A DNA stretch of 64,000 nt from Nocardia bovistercoris (GTDB lineage: Bacteria > Actinomycetota > Actinomycetes > Mycobacteriales > Mycobacteriaceae), in contig NZ_JADMLG010000011.1 in NCBI RefSeq assembly GCF_015674855.1, positions 186,001 to 250,000 of the forward strand, in the 5' to 3' direction. Position numbers and translations under genes: made by a program. Position 1 is the first letter of the stretch. Every line of letters starts with the position of its first letter. This document shows, one piece after another, positions 25,061 through 33,833 of the stretch. The notes beneath the pieces were generated by a model. That model was not told where the DNA came from. It made no database searches and saw only the letters and a list, made by a program, of their open reading frames with translations.

Positions 25061-26278
25061 TCAGCGAGATCCGAGGACGAACCGCTTACCGGGATCGACC
25101 ATCTTGCGCACGGTCGATCCCTTCGCGTACTCACCGAGCGCGGTCATGTTCCAGCCGTCGACCCCGCGCGCGATCATGCACATGAACACCCCCGTCATCG
25201 GCTCGCCCTTGGACAGTTCGAACCGCACCAGTTCGGTGTCGGAGTGATCGTCGACGAGACGGCAGTGCGCACGACCCACCTGGTCGAACTTGTGGCCGGC
25301 GAACGAGTTCACGGTGAACACCAAGGCGTAGACCTCCGGCGGCAGAGCGGTGAGATCCACCGAGATCACCTCGTCGTCACCCGCGCCGTGACCGGTCAGA
25401 TTGTCGCCGGAGTGCCGGATGACGCCGTTGAACGCCTCCCGCTTCATGAACCAGACGTTGACCAGCTTCTTCCCATTGCCGTCGTAGGCGATGACCGAGG
25501 CGTCCAGATCGATATCGCGGCCGTGCGTGGCCGGATCCCACCCCAATCCCATGCGCACCCGACTCAGCGGCGGCGCGCCCGCTTTGATCAGCGAGACGGT
25601 CTCGTTCTTGCGCAACGTGACCCGCCCCTTGTCCAGGCTCACCGTCGGCTGCCCGAAGCGCGGCGCCGCAACCGGTTGCGCGTCGGGTGGCATCGCGAAA
25701 GCGGCAGGCGACGGCGCCGGAACGCCGGGTGGCGATATCACGCCGGACGGCGACATCACGGGCGGCGCGGCGGGGGTCGACGGCTCGTCGTCGTCCACGC
25801 TGATCCCGAAGTCCGACGCGATACCTGCCAGGCCCTCGGCATAGCCCTGCCCCACCGCCCGCACCTTCCAGGCGCCTCGGCGGCGGTAGAGCTCACACGC
25901 GATGAGCGCGGTCTCCGGCCCGAGACCCGTCGGGGCGAAGGTGGCCAGAACCGCGCCGGAGGCGGCGTCGGTCACCGAGATCCGCAGCGGACCAGCCTGC
26001 CCCCAGTTCGCCGGACCCGAACCGTCGAGACTCGCGGTGACCACGACGGATTCGATCTCCCCCGGCACCGCGCCCGGCACCACCCGGATGGCGTCCGGCG
26101 GCCTGGCCTCCACACCGGGCGCGCTCGGTTGGTTGTAGAAGACGAAATCGCTGTCTGAGCGAACCTTCCCCGCCTCGGTCAGCAGCAGTGCGGCAACATC
26201 GACCGGCGTCGACGCCGCGACCGTGACCAGGACTTCCCCTGCGGGGACCGGCGCGTTGGCGCCCTTCACCAAATCCAT
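25061..26278 (-). CDS. Double TerD-domain protein (tellurium/stress family)
   Basis: A 405-aa cytoplasmic protein with two TerD-like domains. The first (about 1-165) is degenerate and contains FVFYNQPSAPGVEAR and ALIACELYRRRGAWKVRAVG. The second (about 200-400) contains LGWDPATHGRDIDLDASVIA, with the acidic DIDLDAS motif that binds calcium in TerD proteins. A Pro-rich linker (about 170-200) joins them. TerD proteins take part in tellurite resistance and broader membrane-linked stress responses. The ATG has AAGGG upstream. A second TerD gene lies about 7 kb away. Confidence 0.88.
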   Translation of the reverse strand: MDLVKGANAPVPAGEVLVTVAASTPVDVAALLLTEAGKVRSDSDFVFYNQPSAPGVEARPPDAIRVVPGAVPGEIESVVVTASLDGSGPANWGQAGPLRISVTDAASGAVLATFAPTGLGPETALIACELYRRRGAWKVRAVGQGYAEGLAGIASDFGISVDDDEPSTPAAPPVMSPSGVISPPGVPAPSPAAFAMPPDAQPVAAPRFGQPTVSLDKGRVTLRKNETVSLIKAGAPPLSRVRMGLGWDPATHGRDIDLDASVIAYDGNGKKLVNVWFMKREAFNGVIRHSGDNLTGHGAGDDEVISVDLTALPPEVYALVFTVNSFAGHKFDQVGRAHCRLVDDHSDTELVRFELSKGEPMTGVFMCMIARGVDGWNMTALGEYAKGSTVRKMVDPGKRFVLGSR

Positions 26279-26529
26279 CGCAACCCTTCCCTCGATACCG
26301 CCAACCTTAGAGCGTGGCGGGCGCGTCGGGGTTCGTCGGCGACCCGAGTTCCGCAGGCGCGTCACGGATGCCGACCGACCCTCTCGTTTCTCCCGCGACG
26401 ACAACCCTGCCGACGGGGGCACCCGTCGCGACCCGCGACCTTGCCTCCCCCTCGGCATCGGCGCATGATGTCAAGCGGGTCGACCCCGACCCGTTCTTCA
26501 GCCGTACCAGCTCAATCGAGGATAAGCAC

Positions 26530-26709
26530 ATGCTCAACAAAGCAACCAAGGTTTCCGCCGCCGCCGCCATCGCACTGTCCATCGGCGCACTCGCCGCGCC
26601 CGCCGCATCGGCGGCGCCCGCCACCACCCCTTCCGCCACCGCCGTCGGCTCGGTCGCTGTCTGTCTCAACGTCCCCATCGGGCCCATCAGCATCAGCGTC
26701 TGTCTCTGA
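26530..26709 (+). CDS. Small secreted peptide with two cysteines, 59 aa
   Basis: The precursor has a Lys-containing start and an Ala-rich hydrophobic signal peptide (MLNKATKVSAAAAIALSIGA), with an ASA site ending at residue 28. The mature peptide of about 31 residues ends VAVCLNVPIGPISISVCL; Cys45 and Cys58 could form a disulfide. The ribosome site is GAGG eight bases upstream. No family is recognised. It could be a cell-envelope or exported signalling/antimicrobial peptide. Confidence 0.6.
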   Translation: MLNKATKVSAAAAIALSIGALAAPAASAAPATTPSATAVGSVAVCLNVPIGPISISVCL

Positions 26710-26955
26710 CCTCTATCGGATTCCGTCGCGGTGGCGGCGCCCTACACGATTTCGACGAACAGCGTGCAGTGGGCGCTACCCCGAGTCGGGGCGACGGTTA
26801 TCCGGTGAGGCCCGTTCGACGGCAGCACGATCTCGGGACAGGTGCCCGCGACATCCCAGCGTGTGACCGCCGGGGCCTCCTTAAAAACATTCCTACATGC
26901 GCATATCTGCGTATCGACATCTTTGATCGGCCGCGCTTCGCAGTGTGAACGAAGT
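26710..26955. other. Gene-free stretch with possible gene fragment
   Basis: On the minus strand about 45 codons read protein-like (TRWDVAGTCPEIVLPSNGPH and on to a stop), with AAGGAGG before them but no start codon at workable distance. It may be a decayed 3' gene end. Nothing else is visible. Confidence 0.3.
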
Positions 26956-26992
26956 CCGCCCCCGCCGGATCCGAATGATCCGGCGGGGGCGG
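26956..26992 (-). terminator. Strong hairpin terminator of the MTB12-like lipoprotein gene
   Basis: A perfect 16-bp GC-rich stem (left arm CCGCCCCCGCCGGATC) with a 5-nt loop begins about 21 nt past the lipoprotein stop on the minus strand. Confidence 0.85.
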
Positions 26993-27013
26993 GATCCTGC
27001 CGTGGTTCAGCGC

Positions 27014-27568
27014 TCACCTGGCCTGGCAGGCCGCCGAATCCAGCTTCGCGGTGCGCACGATATTGCAGGTGAACTGGTTGGAGACCTTCCACTGGTCGTC
27101 CTCGGCGACGAATTCGACGAAGGCGTCCTGCACCGGCTTGCCGTCGATGCTGACATCGGCGTCGGCCTTCAGTTTGCCGTTCTCGGGCGGGCGCACCCCC
27201 GTGATCGAGACCTTCACCTTGTTGCGTTCGGCGGCGTCGACGAGTTTGTCGACCAGCTGCGGATCGCGTTCGGCGTCCTGGACCCAGGCCGTCTTCTCCT
27301 GCGAGCCGACCGACCGGTCGAAGGCGCGGTTGATGCGGCTGTTGAGTTCCTGCGCCGTGGGGGTCGCCAGATTCGGCGGCGTCGTGGTTGGCGGCGCCTC
27401 CCCCTCGATCAGGCCCTCCTGGGTCTTGCCGGATTCGAAATTGCTCGCGGTGGAGGTGGTCGCGGCCTGCGAGGACGCGGTGTCGGAGCCGGAATCGGCG
27501 CCGCAGGCGGCGAGCGTCATGGCCGCGGCGAACGCGAAGGCGACGGCCGATATTGAGCGATGTTTCAC
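27014..27568 (-). CDS. MTB12-like (low-molecular-weight antigen) lipoprotein
   Basis: A 184-aa exported lipoprotein. The signal peptide VKHRSISAVAFAFAAAMTLA is followed by the lipidated Cys22 (lipobox LAAC). A Ser/Thr/Pro linker follows, then the globular domain TAQELNSRINRAFDRSVGSQ, ITGVRPPENGKLKADADVS and DDQWKVSNQFTCNIV, which is the layout of mycobacterial MTB12/CFP-2-type proteins. The GTG start has AGGGG five bases upstream. Its role in the cell envelope is unknown. It is followed by a strong terminator and preceded by another secreted-protein gene. Confidence 0.82.
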   Translation of the reverse strand: MKHRSISAVAFAFAAAMTLAACGADSGSDTASSQAATTSTASNFESGKTQEGLIEGEAPPTTTPPNLATPTAQELNSRINRAFDRSVGSQEKTAWVQDAERDPQLVDKLVDAAERNKVKVSITGVRPPENGKLKADADVSIDGKPVQDAFVEFVAEDDQWKVSNQFTCNIVRTAKLDSAACQAR

Positions 27569-27624
27569 GAAATCCCCTGGGTGAAAGATATTTTCGCGCC
27601 GGATTCGGCGGCGAACGTTCAGGC

Positions 27625-27993
27625 TCAGCTCGAATAGCCTTCGGTGCAGCGCCAGTTCACGACGCGGCCACCGTAGACGCGCGAGAGCGCGGCGTCGCGC
27701 GCGGCCGGATAGCTCGAGCGCGAGGCGCTGCTCCAGTGCGTCGCCGACCTCGCCAGCACACCGCATCCGTTGCGCCAGGAGATCGAGACAGCACAGCCCG
27801 GCCCACAGGAATTCACGGCGTTGATCTCGGCCGCGTTGTAGCTCGCGTAGTTGTTGCTGATGCTGTACCGCCCGTTGCTGCCGACGGCGATGGCCCCGTA
27901 GAAGCCCGTTTGCGCCTGTGCGGCGGGAACCGAGGTGGCGAGCGCGGCGAATGCCGCCGCGACCGCGACCACGGCGGTGAGAATGGTTTTCAC
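27625..27993 (-). CDS. Secreted DUF4189-like protein
   Basis: A 122-aa exported protein with a classic signal peptide (about 1-28, ending PAAQAQ). The mature part begins TGFYGAIAVGSNGRYSISNN and carries several cysteines (NSCGPGCAV, NGCGVLA, NWRCTEG). This pattern of GAIA at the start, repeated Cys and a final W-x-C is that of small exported DUF4189 proteins common in actinobacteria. The start is GTG with AAGGGG ten bases upstream. Function unknown; the disulfide-rich form suggests an extracellular role. Confidence 0.8.
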   Translation of the reverse strand: MKTILTAVVAVAAAFAALATSVPAAQAQTGFYGAIAVGSNGRYSISNNYASYNAAEINAVNSCGPGCAVSISWRNGCGVLARSATHWSSASRSSYPAARDAALSRVYGGRVVNWRCTEGYSS

Positions 27994-28033
27994 GAATCGA
28001 ATGCCCCTTCATCATCGATACGGTCCGACGGAC

Positions 28034-28065
28034 CACGTGACAACGTACATATCGGGCACGTGACA
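28034..28065. promoter_or_regulatory. Repeated CACGTGACA boxes upstream of the DUF4189-like gene
   Basis: CACGTGACA occurs twice, 23 bp apart, about 40-70 bp before the secreted-protein start. This could be a regulator site, but I cannot assign it. The rest of the 303-bp gap up to the MDR gene holds only the terminator. Confidence 0.3.
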
Positions 28066-28242
28066 TGCCAACTGTCAGGTTTGCTCCGTGATCTCGCCCA
28101 CGATCGGGAAGCGTTCGCGATTCGAGGGTGTCGACCCGCTCGCGACGGGTATGCCGAGATCGAGCCCGCCACAACGTGATGGCGGCTCGACGGAGGGATC
28201 GGCATCGTGTCGTCGGGGCACGGTGGCAGAACCTTCGCATCT

Positions 28243-28279
28243 GGGCCGTCCCGCCGCGAATCGCACGGCGGGACGGCCC
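28243..28279 (-). terminator. Long hairpin terminator after the MDR oxidoreductase gene
   Basis: GGGCCGTCCCGCCG, a 9-nt loop and CGGCGGGACGGCCC make a perfect 14-bp stem starting 17 nt past the minus-strand stop. Confidence 0.8.
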
Positions 28280-28296
28280 CGCGGGGACGCGGTGTC

Positions 28297-29259
28297 TCAG
28301 GTGACCCGCAGGACGATCTTTCCTCGGATGTGGCCTGTTTCGGCGCGGCGATGCGCGGCGGCGGCCTCGGCGAGGGGATACACACTGTCGACGGCGACGT
28401 GCAGACCTCCCGCGTCGACGAGTTCGGCGAGAGCGGTGAGTTGGTCACCGTCGGAGTGAACCTGGTTGTGCCGCACGGTGATCGCGCGATCGGGGCGGTA
28501 GTCGCCGTGGAAGATCGGCATGATCGTGCCGCCGTCGCGCACTACCGGGGTGAACCGGTACGCCTGGGGACCCCCTACGGAGTCGAACAGGAAATCCACA
28601 CCGTGCGGCCAGTCCTCGACCGGAGTGACGGTGTAGTCGACGAAAGTGTCGACGCCGAGTCGTTCCAGTAGCTCGCGATGCCGTCCCGATGCCACCGCGA
28701 CGACCTTCGCGCCCGCGTGCGCGGCGAGCTGGACGAGAATGTGCCCTACTCCCCCGCCCGCGCCGTTGACCAGCACGGCGTCTCCCGGACGCACGCCCGC
28801 GTGGTCGAAGAGGAACTGCTGCGCCGTCAAGGCGACCAGCGGCGCCGCGGCGGCCTCGAGATGGTCGAGCCGGGCGGGCTTGCGCGCCAGGTGATCCTGC
28901 GGAGCGGTGACGTATTCGGCATAGGCGTGCCCGCCGTCGTTCAGCGCGGGGAATCGGATCAGGCCGAACACCTCGTCGCCCGGAGCCAAGCGCGTCACCC
29001 GGTCACCGACGGCGACGACGACGCCCGAGGCGTCGACACCTGGGATGAACGGCAGGTCGGGCAGCGGAGGACGCATGTGTTCCGGAATGTTCGCATATCC
29101 GGCGCGGCGGTAGAGATCCAGCGGATTCACCCCGGCGGCCCGCACCCGCACGAGCGCGTCGAAGGGGCCGGGTTCCGGGCGGGGCACCTGCTTCTCGACG
29201 AGGACTTCGGGGCCGCCGAAACGTTCGACGACGACAGCTTTCATGGTGGGCGGAGTCAT
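28297..29259 (-). CDS. Quinone oxidoreductase-like medium-chain dehydrogenase (MDR)
   Basis: A 320-aa NADPH-dependent oxidoreductase of the zinc-independent MDR branch. The catalytic domain starts MKAVVVERFGGPEVL and has GVNPLDLYRRAG. The nucleotide-binding domain has VLVNGAGGGVGHILVQLA. The usual catalytic zinc cysteines are absent, as in quinone reductases. The start MTPPTMKAV was chosen for CAGGAT upstream; the inner ATG is also possible. Expression is probably controlled by the divergent TetR through a dyad placed between the promoter boxes, so induction by a xenobiotic or quinone is likely. Confidence 0.9.
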   Translation of the reverse strand: MTPPTMKAVVVERFGGPEVLVEKQVPRPEPGPFDALVRVRAAGVNPLDLYRRAGYANIPEHMRPPLPDLPFIPGVDASGVVVAVGDRVTRLAPGDEVFGLIRFPALNDGGHAYAEYVTAPQDHLARKPARLDHLEAAAAPLVALTAQQFLFDHAGVRPGDAVLVNGAGGGVGHILVQLAAHAGAKVVAVASGRHRELLERLGVDTFVDYTVTPVEDWPHGVDFLFDSVGGPQAYRFTPVVRDGGTIMPIFHGDYRPDRAITVRHNQVHSDGDQLTALAELVDAGGLHVAVDSVYPLAEAAAAHRRAETGHIRGKIVLRVT

Positions 29260-29310
29260 CAGCGATCCTGGAGGCAATGGGAGTGGCGGGTCGAGTCGCC
29301 CGCCCGTCCA

Positions 29311-29339
29311 GTAAAACGGAGCACTGCTCCACTTGTCAA
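29311..29339 (-). promoter_or_regulatory. MDR gene promoter with embedded TetR operator
   Basis: On the minus strand TTGACA and TTTTAC are 17 bp apart. The spacer holds the perfect dyad GGAGCA-C-TGCTCC (29318-29330), which resembles operators of TetR proteins next to oxidoreductase genes. Repressor binding would occupy the space between -35 and -10. Confidence 0.7.
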
Positions 29340-29368
29340 CGTTCTACATGTCATAGGAAGGTGGACGA

Positions 29369-29968
29369 ATGGATTCCGCCGTCTCACGAGCGGGTCGGAC
29401 ACCGCGCAGCGACGCCAGACGCAACCGCGAACATCTCCTGGAGATCGCTCGCGAGGTGTTGGCCGAGCAGGGCGCGCAGGCGTCGCTGCGGGAGATCGCG
29501 CGGCGCGCGCAAGTGGGAATGGGCACCCTCTACCGCCACTTCCCGAACCGCGAGGCGCTGCTCGAGGCCCTGCTCGGCCAGTCCTTCGAACGACTCACCG
29601 CCCTCGCCGACACGCTCGCGCGCACGCACGAACCGCGCGCCGCGCTCGTCGAATGGCTGCGCACCTATCTCGCGGGCAGCATCACCTATCGCGGTCTGGT
29701 GACGGCGATGATGTCCACCCTGGCCGACGAATCCTCCGCGCTCTCGGCCGCGTGCGCGGACATGCGCGAGGCCGCGGCGAATCTGTTGCGGCGGGCACAG
29801 GACAGCGGCGAGGTCCGCGCCGACGTCGACCGCATCGACGTGATCGCGTTGATCAGCGCGGTGGGCTGGATCACCGAACAGGCGCCACAGCTCGCCGGGC
29901 GCGGAGACCATCTGTTCGCCGTGATAGTCGACGCGCTGGCGCCCCGGGCGGGCACGGACCCGCCGTGA
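29369..29968 (+). CDS. TetR-family regulator of the divergent MDR gene
   Basis: A 199-aa repressor with helix-turn-helix ASLREIARRAQVGMGTLYRH followed by FPNREALLEALL. The C-terminal domain (ALSAACADMREAAANLLRRA) resembles the SbtR-like group. It faces the quinone oxidoreductase gene and shares a 109-bp intergenic region carrying a perfect operator. It should repress both genes until an unknown ligand binds. Confidence 0.9.
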   Translation: MDSAVSRAGRTPRSDARRNREHLLEIAREVLAEQGAQASLREIARRAQVGMGTLYRHFPNREALLEALLGQSFERLTALADTLARTHEPRAALVEWLRTYLAGSITYRGLVTAMMSTLADESSALSAACADMREAAANLLRRAQDSGEVRADVDRIDVIALISAVGWITEQAPQLAGRGDHLFAVIVDALAPRAGTDPP

Positions 29969-29977
29969 GCCGAGCCG

Positions 29978-30745
29978 CTATTCGACGACGACGGCGTCGA
30001 CGGGAGGCAGGCCCGCGGCCCGCAATGTCGCCACCTCGGCGCGCAATGCCCGGATCTCGGCGACCAGTTCGGTGAGCTCGCGGTCGGTGTTGCCCACATT
30101 GGCCTCGACGGTCTTCAGCTGGTCCATCACCCAGCTCGTCGTGGTGCCGATGGCGAAGCTGATCAGGCCGATGCCGAAGGTCATCAGGATCAGCGAGATG
30201 AGCCTGCCCTCGGTGGTCACCGGGTACACGTCGCCGTAGCCGACCGTGGTCACCGAAACCATCGACCACCACAGAGCGTCGCCGAAACTGTCGATCTTGC
30301 TGTCGGGTGCGCCGTATTCCGCGTCGTAGAAGGCCAGACTGCACAGCAGCAGCACCAGGACCGAACTGGTTCCGACGAATACCGCGAGCCGGGCCCTCGT
30401 CATGGTGTTGCGGTTCAGCGTGCCGATCACGAGCATGGCCGCGCGCAGCAGCCGCAGCGGGCGGAAGGGCGGAAGCACCACGATCAACAGGTCGATCGGG
30501 TGGGTGCGCAGGAAGCGCCACCGATTCCCGGACAGCCACAGCCGCACCGCGAAATCCACGGCGAACACCGCCCAGATCGTCACGTCGACCCTGGTGAGCC
30601 AGGAGTCGAGGCGCGGCGAGGCGCCGGTGTCGAGGACCTGCCAGGCGTAGACGCCGAGGAAGACCACCGCGAGCGCCATCATCGGAATCCCGGTCGCGCG
30701 CTCCCATGCCGCTCTGCGGGTGTACTCGAGAGGAGTGTCGTGCAT
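29978..30745 (-). CDS. Voltage-gated-type potassium channel subunit
   Basis: A 255-aa membrane protein. The pore loop has the K+ selectivity filter TTVGYGDVYP between helices LAVFVGTSSVLVLLLCSLAF and LISLILMTFGIGLISFAIGT. Upstream helices resemble a reduced voltage-sensor domain with an Arg-containing segment (FRPLRLLRAAML). The C-terminus from about 215 is a coiled coil (ELTELVAEIRALRAEVATLR) that probably drives tetramer assembly. The ATG has AGGTAG upstream. It acts in the cell membrane in K+ flux or osmotic control and stands alone. Confidence 0.88.
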   Translation of the reverse strand: MHDTPLEYTRRAAWERATGIPMMALAVVFLGVYAWQVLDTGASPRLDSWLTRVDVTIWAVFAVDFAVRLWLSGNRWRFLRTHPIDLLIVVLPPFRPLRLLRAAMLVIGTLNRNTMTRARLAVFVGTSSVLVLLLCSLAFYDAEYGAPDSKIDSFGDALWWSMVSVTTVGYGDVYPVTTEGRLISLILMTFGIGLISFAIGTTTSWVMDQLKTVEANVGNTDRELTELVAEIRALRAEVATLRAAGLPPVDAVVVE

Positions 30746-30942
30746 CGAACTACCTGTGTGGATCGGCTGCGGCAAAGGCAACGCCGCAGGTCAGTGCACC
30801 GAGGCTACCGAAACAGACCGGATGGCACACGCCCGGCCCGGCCGATGCCATCGCGCCCGCGTGCCGCCGTCCGCGCAGCGGTCCCCCGATCCGCTCGCGG
30901 ATACCCGGTCGCGGCGGGACGCGGTCGACCTATGCTTGCCGG

Positions 30943-31254
30943 ATGCATCTGGAAGAGTTGACAGATCGCGTGGAGGCCGTGTCGGCAACCTATGCCCGCA
31001 AGTACGCGATCGAGCGCGACGCGAGCTGGCTGTTGTTGAAGCTGCACGAGGAGGTCGGCGAACTCACCCAGGCATTCCTGACCAAGACCGGGCAGGCACG
31101 AGACCGCGGCCGGACCCCCGAACAGGTCGAGTCCGACTTCCGCGACGAGTTGGCCGACGTGTTCTGCCAAACCCTGCTGCTGGCCCGCCACCACGGCGTC
31201 GACCTCGAGCAAGTCGTCGCGGACAAGTGGCTGGTGTGGCAGACCCCCGCCTGA
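30943..31254 (+). CDS. MazG-like nucleotide pyrophosphohydrolase
   Basis: A 103-aa all-alpha NTP pyrophosphatase-type protein. The metal-binding pattern is LLLKLHEEVGELTQAFL (ExxE pair), with a second acidic helix FRDELADVFCQTLLL. Such small MazG/iMazG enzymes hydrolyse non-canonical or damaged (d)NTPs to NMP and PPi. No strong ribosome site is seen before the ATG. It converges with the next gene after 4 bp. Confidence 0.85.
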   Translation: MHLEELTDRVEAVSATYARKYAIERDASWLLLKLHEEVGELTQAFLTKTGQARDRGRTPEQVESDFRDELADVFCQTLLLARHHGVDLEQVVADKWLVWQTPA

Positions 31255-31258
31255 GCGT

Positions 31259-32344
31259 TCACTTCTGGTAGAAGGTGCTGCCCTGGACCGGGTGGGTGGT
31301 GCTGACCAGCTTCGCGTAGCAGTGGTCGCCGTCGAATCCGTGCGCGGCGCACCAGCCGAGGGCGGCCTGCGGGTCGGTGTAGGCGATGCCGACGACGGTG
31401 ATCCAGAAGTCGGGGTAGCTGAAGGTCGACCACGAGCCCGACCACAGCAGGCGGGCCTCGGGATGGCGGGCGCGCAGGTCGAGGTGTTCGCGCAGGATCT
31501 CGCTGTCGGTCCAGGTGCGTCCCTCGGCCACCAGACCGAGCCGTTTGGAGCTGATCTGCGGAACCCAGCGGTTCAGCAGATCCCGCTGCAGCACCGCGCG
31601 ATCGGATTCCGCGGTCGCCGACAGCCCGGCGGCGGCTTCACGGTCCGCGGCACCGACGATCACCGGGCGCGCCGTCGAGACCTGCGCGGTGGACGGCGAC
31701 GCCTGGGTCGCAACGAGATCGGGACGCGCGCCCGACTCGACGATCCCGACCCGCAGCGCACCCGCCGAGACGGCGTTCGCCGGCGTCCAGAAGGTGCCCG
31801 CCGGGAACCGGAACACCCGTCGCACCGAATCCGTCGCGATCACCACCGGGGCGGTGGACAGATCGAATTCGCCCGTGGCCACGGTCGCCGCGGTGGAGAC
31901 CACGGTGAGCCGAGTGGCACTGCCCGACAAAACATCACCGCTCGGGCATGCCGCGGTGATGTCGACGGTCAGGTCGACGGCGTCGCCCGCCGCGCGGAAC
32001 TCGCGCACCGACAGCGTCGGATCGGCCGGGCAGTCCATGATCACCGAGGAGTTCGCCTCGACGCCCGGCGCCGCAGCCGGAGCGTTGTCACCGCGATCAC
32101 GCACCGCCGCCGCCACCGTGAGCGCCAGCGCGACCGCAACCACCGCCGCGACGCCGATCACCACGGCACGCGCACCCCGCGGCCGCGCGGTGACCTGTGT
32201 GACCGGCGCGCCTTCGGGGGGCGCGGCGGCCGCCTGTCGGGTCGGCCTGCGCGCCTTGCGCAGTTCGACCTTGCGGCGCGGCGCCTTCGACAGATCGACA
32301 CGGTGGGCGCCGGGACGCGCGCGCGGGTCGTCGCTCATGCTCAT
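31259..32344 (-). CDS. Membrane-anchored hypothetical protein
   Basis: A 361-aa protein with a basic cytoplasmic tail of about 55 residues, one helix (VVIGVAAVVAVALALTVAAA) and a large outside part with paired cysteines (IMDCPADPTL, ITAACPSGD, LGWCAAHGFDGDHCYAKLVS). The outside part ends with SWSTFSYPDFWITVVGIAYT. I do not recognise a family. It is bracketed by the MazG-like and TerD genes and may be envelope-associated. Confidence 0.7.
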   Translation of the reverse strand: MSMSDDPRARPGAHRVDLSKAPRRKVELRKARRPTRQAAAAPPEGAPVTQVTARPRGARAVVIGVAAVVAVALALTVAAAVRDRGDNAPAAAPGVEANSSVIMDCPADPTLSVREFRAAGDAVDLTVDITAACPSGDVLSGSATRLTVVSTAATVATGEFDLSTAPVVIATDSVRRVFRFPAGTFWTPANAVSAGALRVGIVESGARPDLVATQASPSTAQVSTARPVIVGAADREAAAGLSATAESDRAVLQRDLLNRWVPQISSKRLGLVAEGRTWTDSEILREHLDLRARHPEARLLWSGSWSTFSYPDFWITVVGIAYTDPQAALGWCAAHGFDGDHCYAKLVSTTHPVQGSTFYQK

Positions 32345-32579
32345 TCATCCCCTCGGACCGAGTCGCGGCGCCCCTATCCGGCCGGATCGCTGGTGTCGAG
32401 GGTAGAAGTCGCCGAGACGGCGCGGTATCGGTCGATCGTGCGACAGCGAGCTCCCGTGTCCGCCGTTCGCAGGACAGTCCGAACCCCCTTCGGAATTCGA
32501 TAATCGGCGGACGGACGACGCGAGCGCGTCCGGCACGAAACAGGGCCGATGCGGTAGGCGAAAAGGCGGGCATTGATCG

Positions 32580-33833
32580 ATGGGGTTGTTCACCGGCAGA
32601 TCGCGACCGTCCACGCCTCGGGTTCCCGACCTGGTCCCGCTCGGCGATCCGAAGGCCGCCGACACCGCGCGGCAGTCGGCCTACATCGGCTTGCGGCGCG
32701 CGCCGAGGAGTCTGCTGATCCACGGTCGCGGCGCGATCGCCGATTGCTTCGAGCGCGGCGCGGCGGCCGCGCCGGTATTGCGCACCACCGAACTCGTCTG
32801 TCCGTCTTGGTATCTCGGCGGATTTCCGGGCTGCGACGAGATCATCTGGTCCGCACTCAGCGGTCCGGCGGGATCCGCGCTCGCCGTGTTCTGCTTCGCG
32901 GATTCCGATGCCGAGTTCATCGCCGCCCAGCTCGTCGACCGCTTCGAGGGCAAGCGCCTGCATCCGCCGTGGCATTTCGACACCGGGCTCGCGGGCGCCA
33001 TGGTGCCCGCCGCGTTCGCGGAGATCTTCGCCGTCGCCGAACCGGTTCCGCTTGGCGCGCTGCCCGGTCTCGGACGACTTCCCGCACCCGCACCACCCGC
33101 ACCGCCCGCGCCCTCTCGTGTCACAGCCTCTCCTGCCACAGCCTCCCCGCTCGGCGAGGACCCGCCCGTGCACCGCCGCCCGGCGTTCAGCGTGGACTCC
33201 GCGGGCGGCGTGACCCCGCCGGGCCCGCCTTCGGGCATGCCACCGAATCCGGCTCCGCCACCGCCGAATACGGGTCATACGGGTCGAGTGCGGCTGCAGC
33301 GCGGACAGTCCGAGGAGTTGCGCGACTCCGGCCCGCGGGTATCGGTGACCATCGGCTGGCGCACCCGCCCCGGCGGCGTCGACATGGACCTCGACGCCAG
33401 CGCGATCGTCGTCGACGGCCGCGGAAAAGCCGTCTCCGACGAGCATTTCGTGTTCTACAACAACCTGCGTTCGCCGGACGGCGCGGTCGTGCACAGCGGG
33501 GCGGAGCATCTCGGCGCCGCCGAGGACGTGATCGGCGTCGACCTCGGCGCCCTCGCGCCCACCGTCACCGGAATCGTCTTCGCGGTCTCGATCTACGACT
33601 CCGGCACCAGGGGACACACCTTCGACCGGGTCACCGATGTGTACGTTCGGATCGCGGACGGTGACGGCAGACAGTTGCTGCGCTACGACGCGCCGAGGGC
33701 CGCGTCGGAGGCGACCACGATGGTGTTCGGTGAGCTGTACCGCGTCGATGGGCGGTGGCACTTCCGCGCCCTCGGCCGGGGATATCCGGGTGGGCTGGAC
33801 AGTCTGGTCCGGGAATACGGGATCAGCGTGTGA
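32580..33833 (+). CDS. TerD-domain protein with extra N-terminal domain
   Basis: A 417-aa cytoplasmic protein. The C-terminal domain (about 235-417) is TerD-like: VTIGWRTRPGGVDMDLDASA, with the calcium-binding DMDLDAS, and FVFYNNLRSPDGAVVHSG. The N-terminal domain (about 1-160) is conserved-looking with ELVCPSWYLGGFPGCDE and LHPPWHFDTG, but I do not recognise it. A Pro-rich linker joins the two. It is the second TerD gene in the window and lies upstream of the two-component and GTPase clusters, which supports a stress or conflict-related neighbourhood. Confidence 0.85.
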   Translation: MGLFTGRSRPSTPRVPDLVPLGDPKAADTARQSAYIGLRRAPRSLLIHGRGAIADCFERGAAAAPVLRTTELVCPSWYLGGFPGCDEIIWSALSGPAGSALAVFCFADSDAEFIAAQLVDRFEGKRLHPPWHFDTGLAGAMVPAAFAEIFAVAEPVPLGALPGLGRLPAPAPPAPPAPSRVTASPATASPLGEDPPVHRRPAFSVDSAGGVTPPGPPSGMPPNPAPPPPNTGHTGRVRLQRGQSEELRDSGPRVSVTIGWRTRPGGVDMDLDASAIVVDGRGKAVSDEHFVFYNNLRSPDGAVVHSGAEHLGAAEDVIGVDLGALAPTVTGIVFAVSIYDSGTRGHTFDRVTDVYVRIADGDGRQLLRYDAPRAASEATTMVFGELYRVDGRWHFRALGRGYPGGLDSLVREYGISV

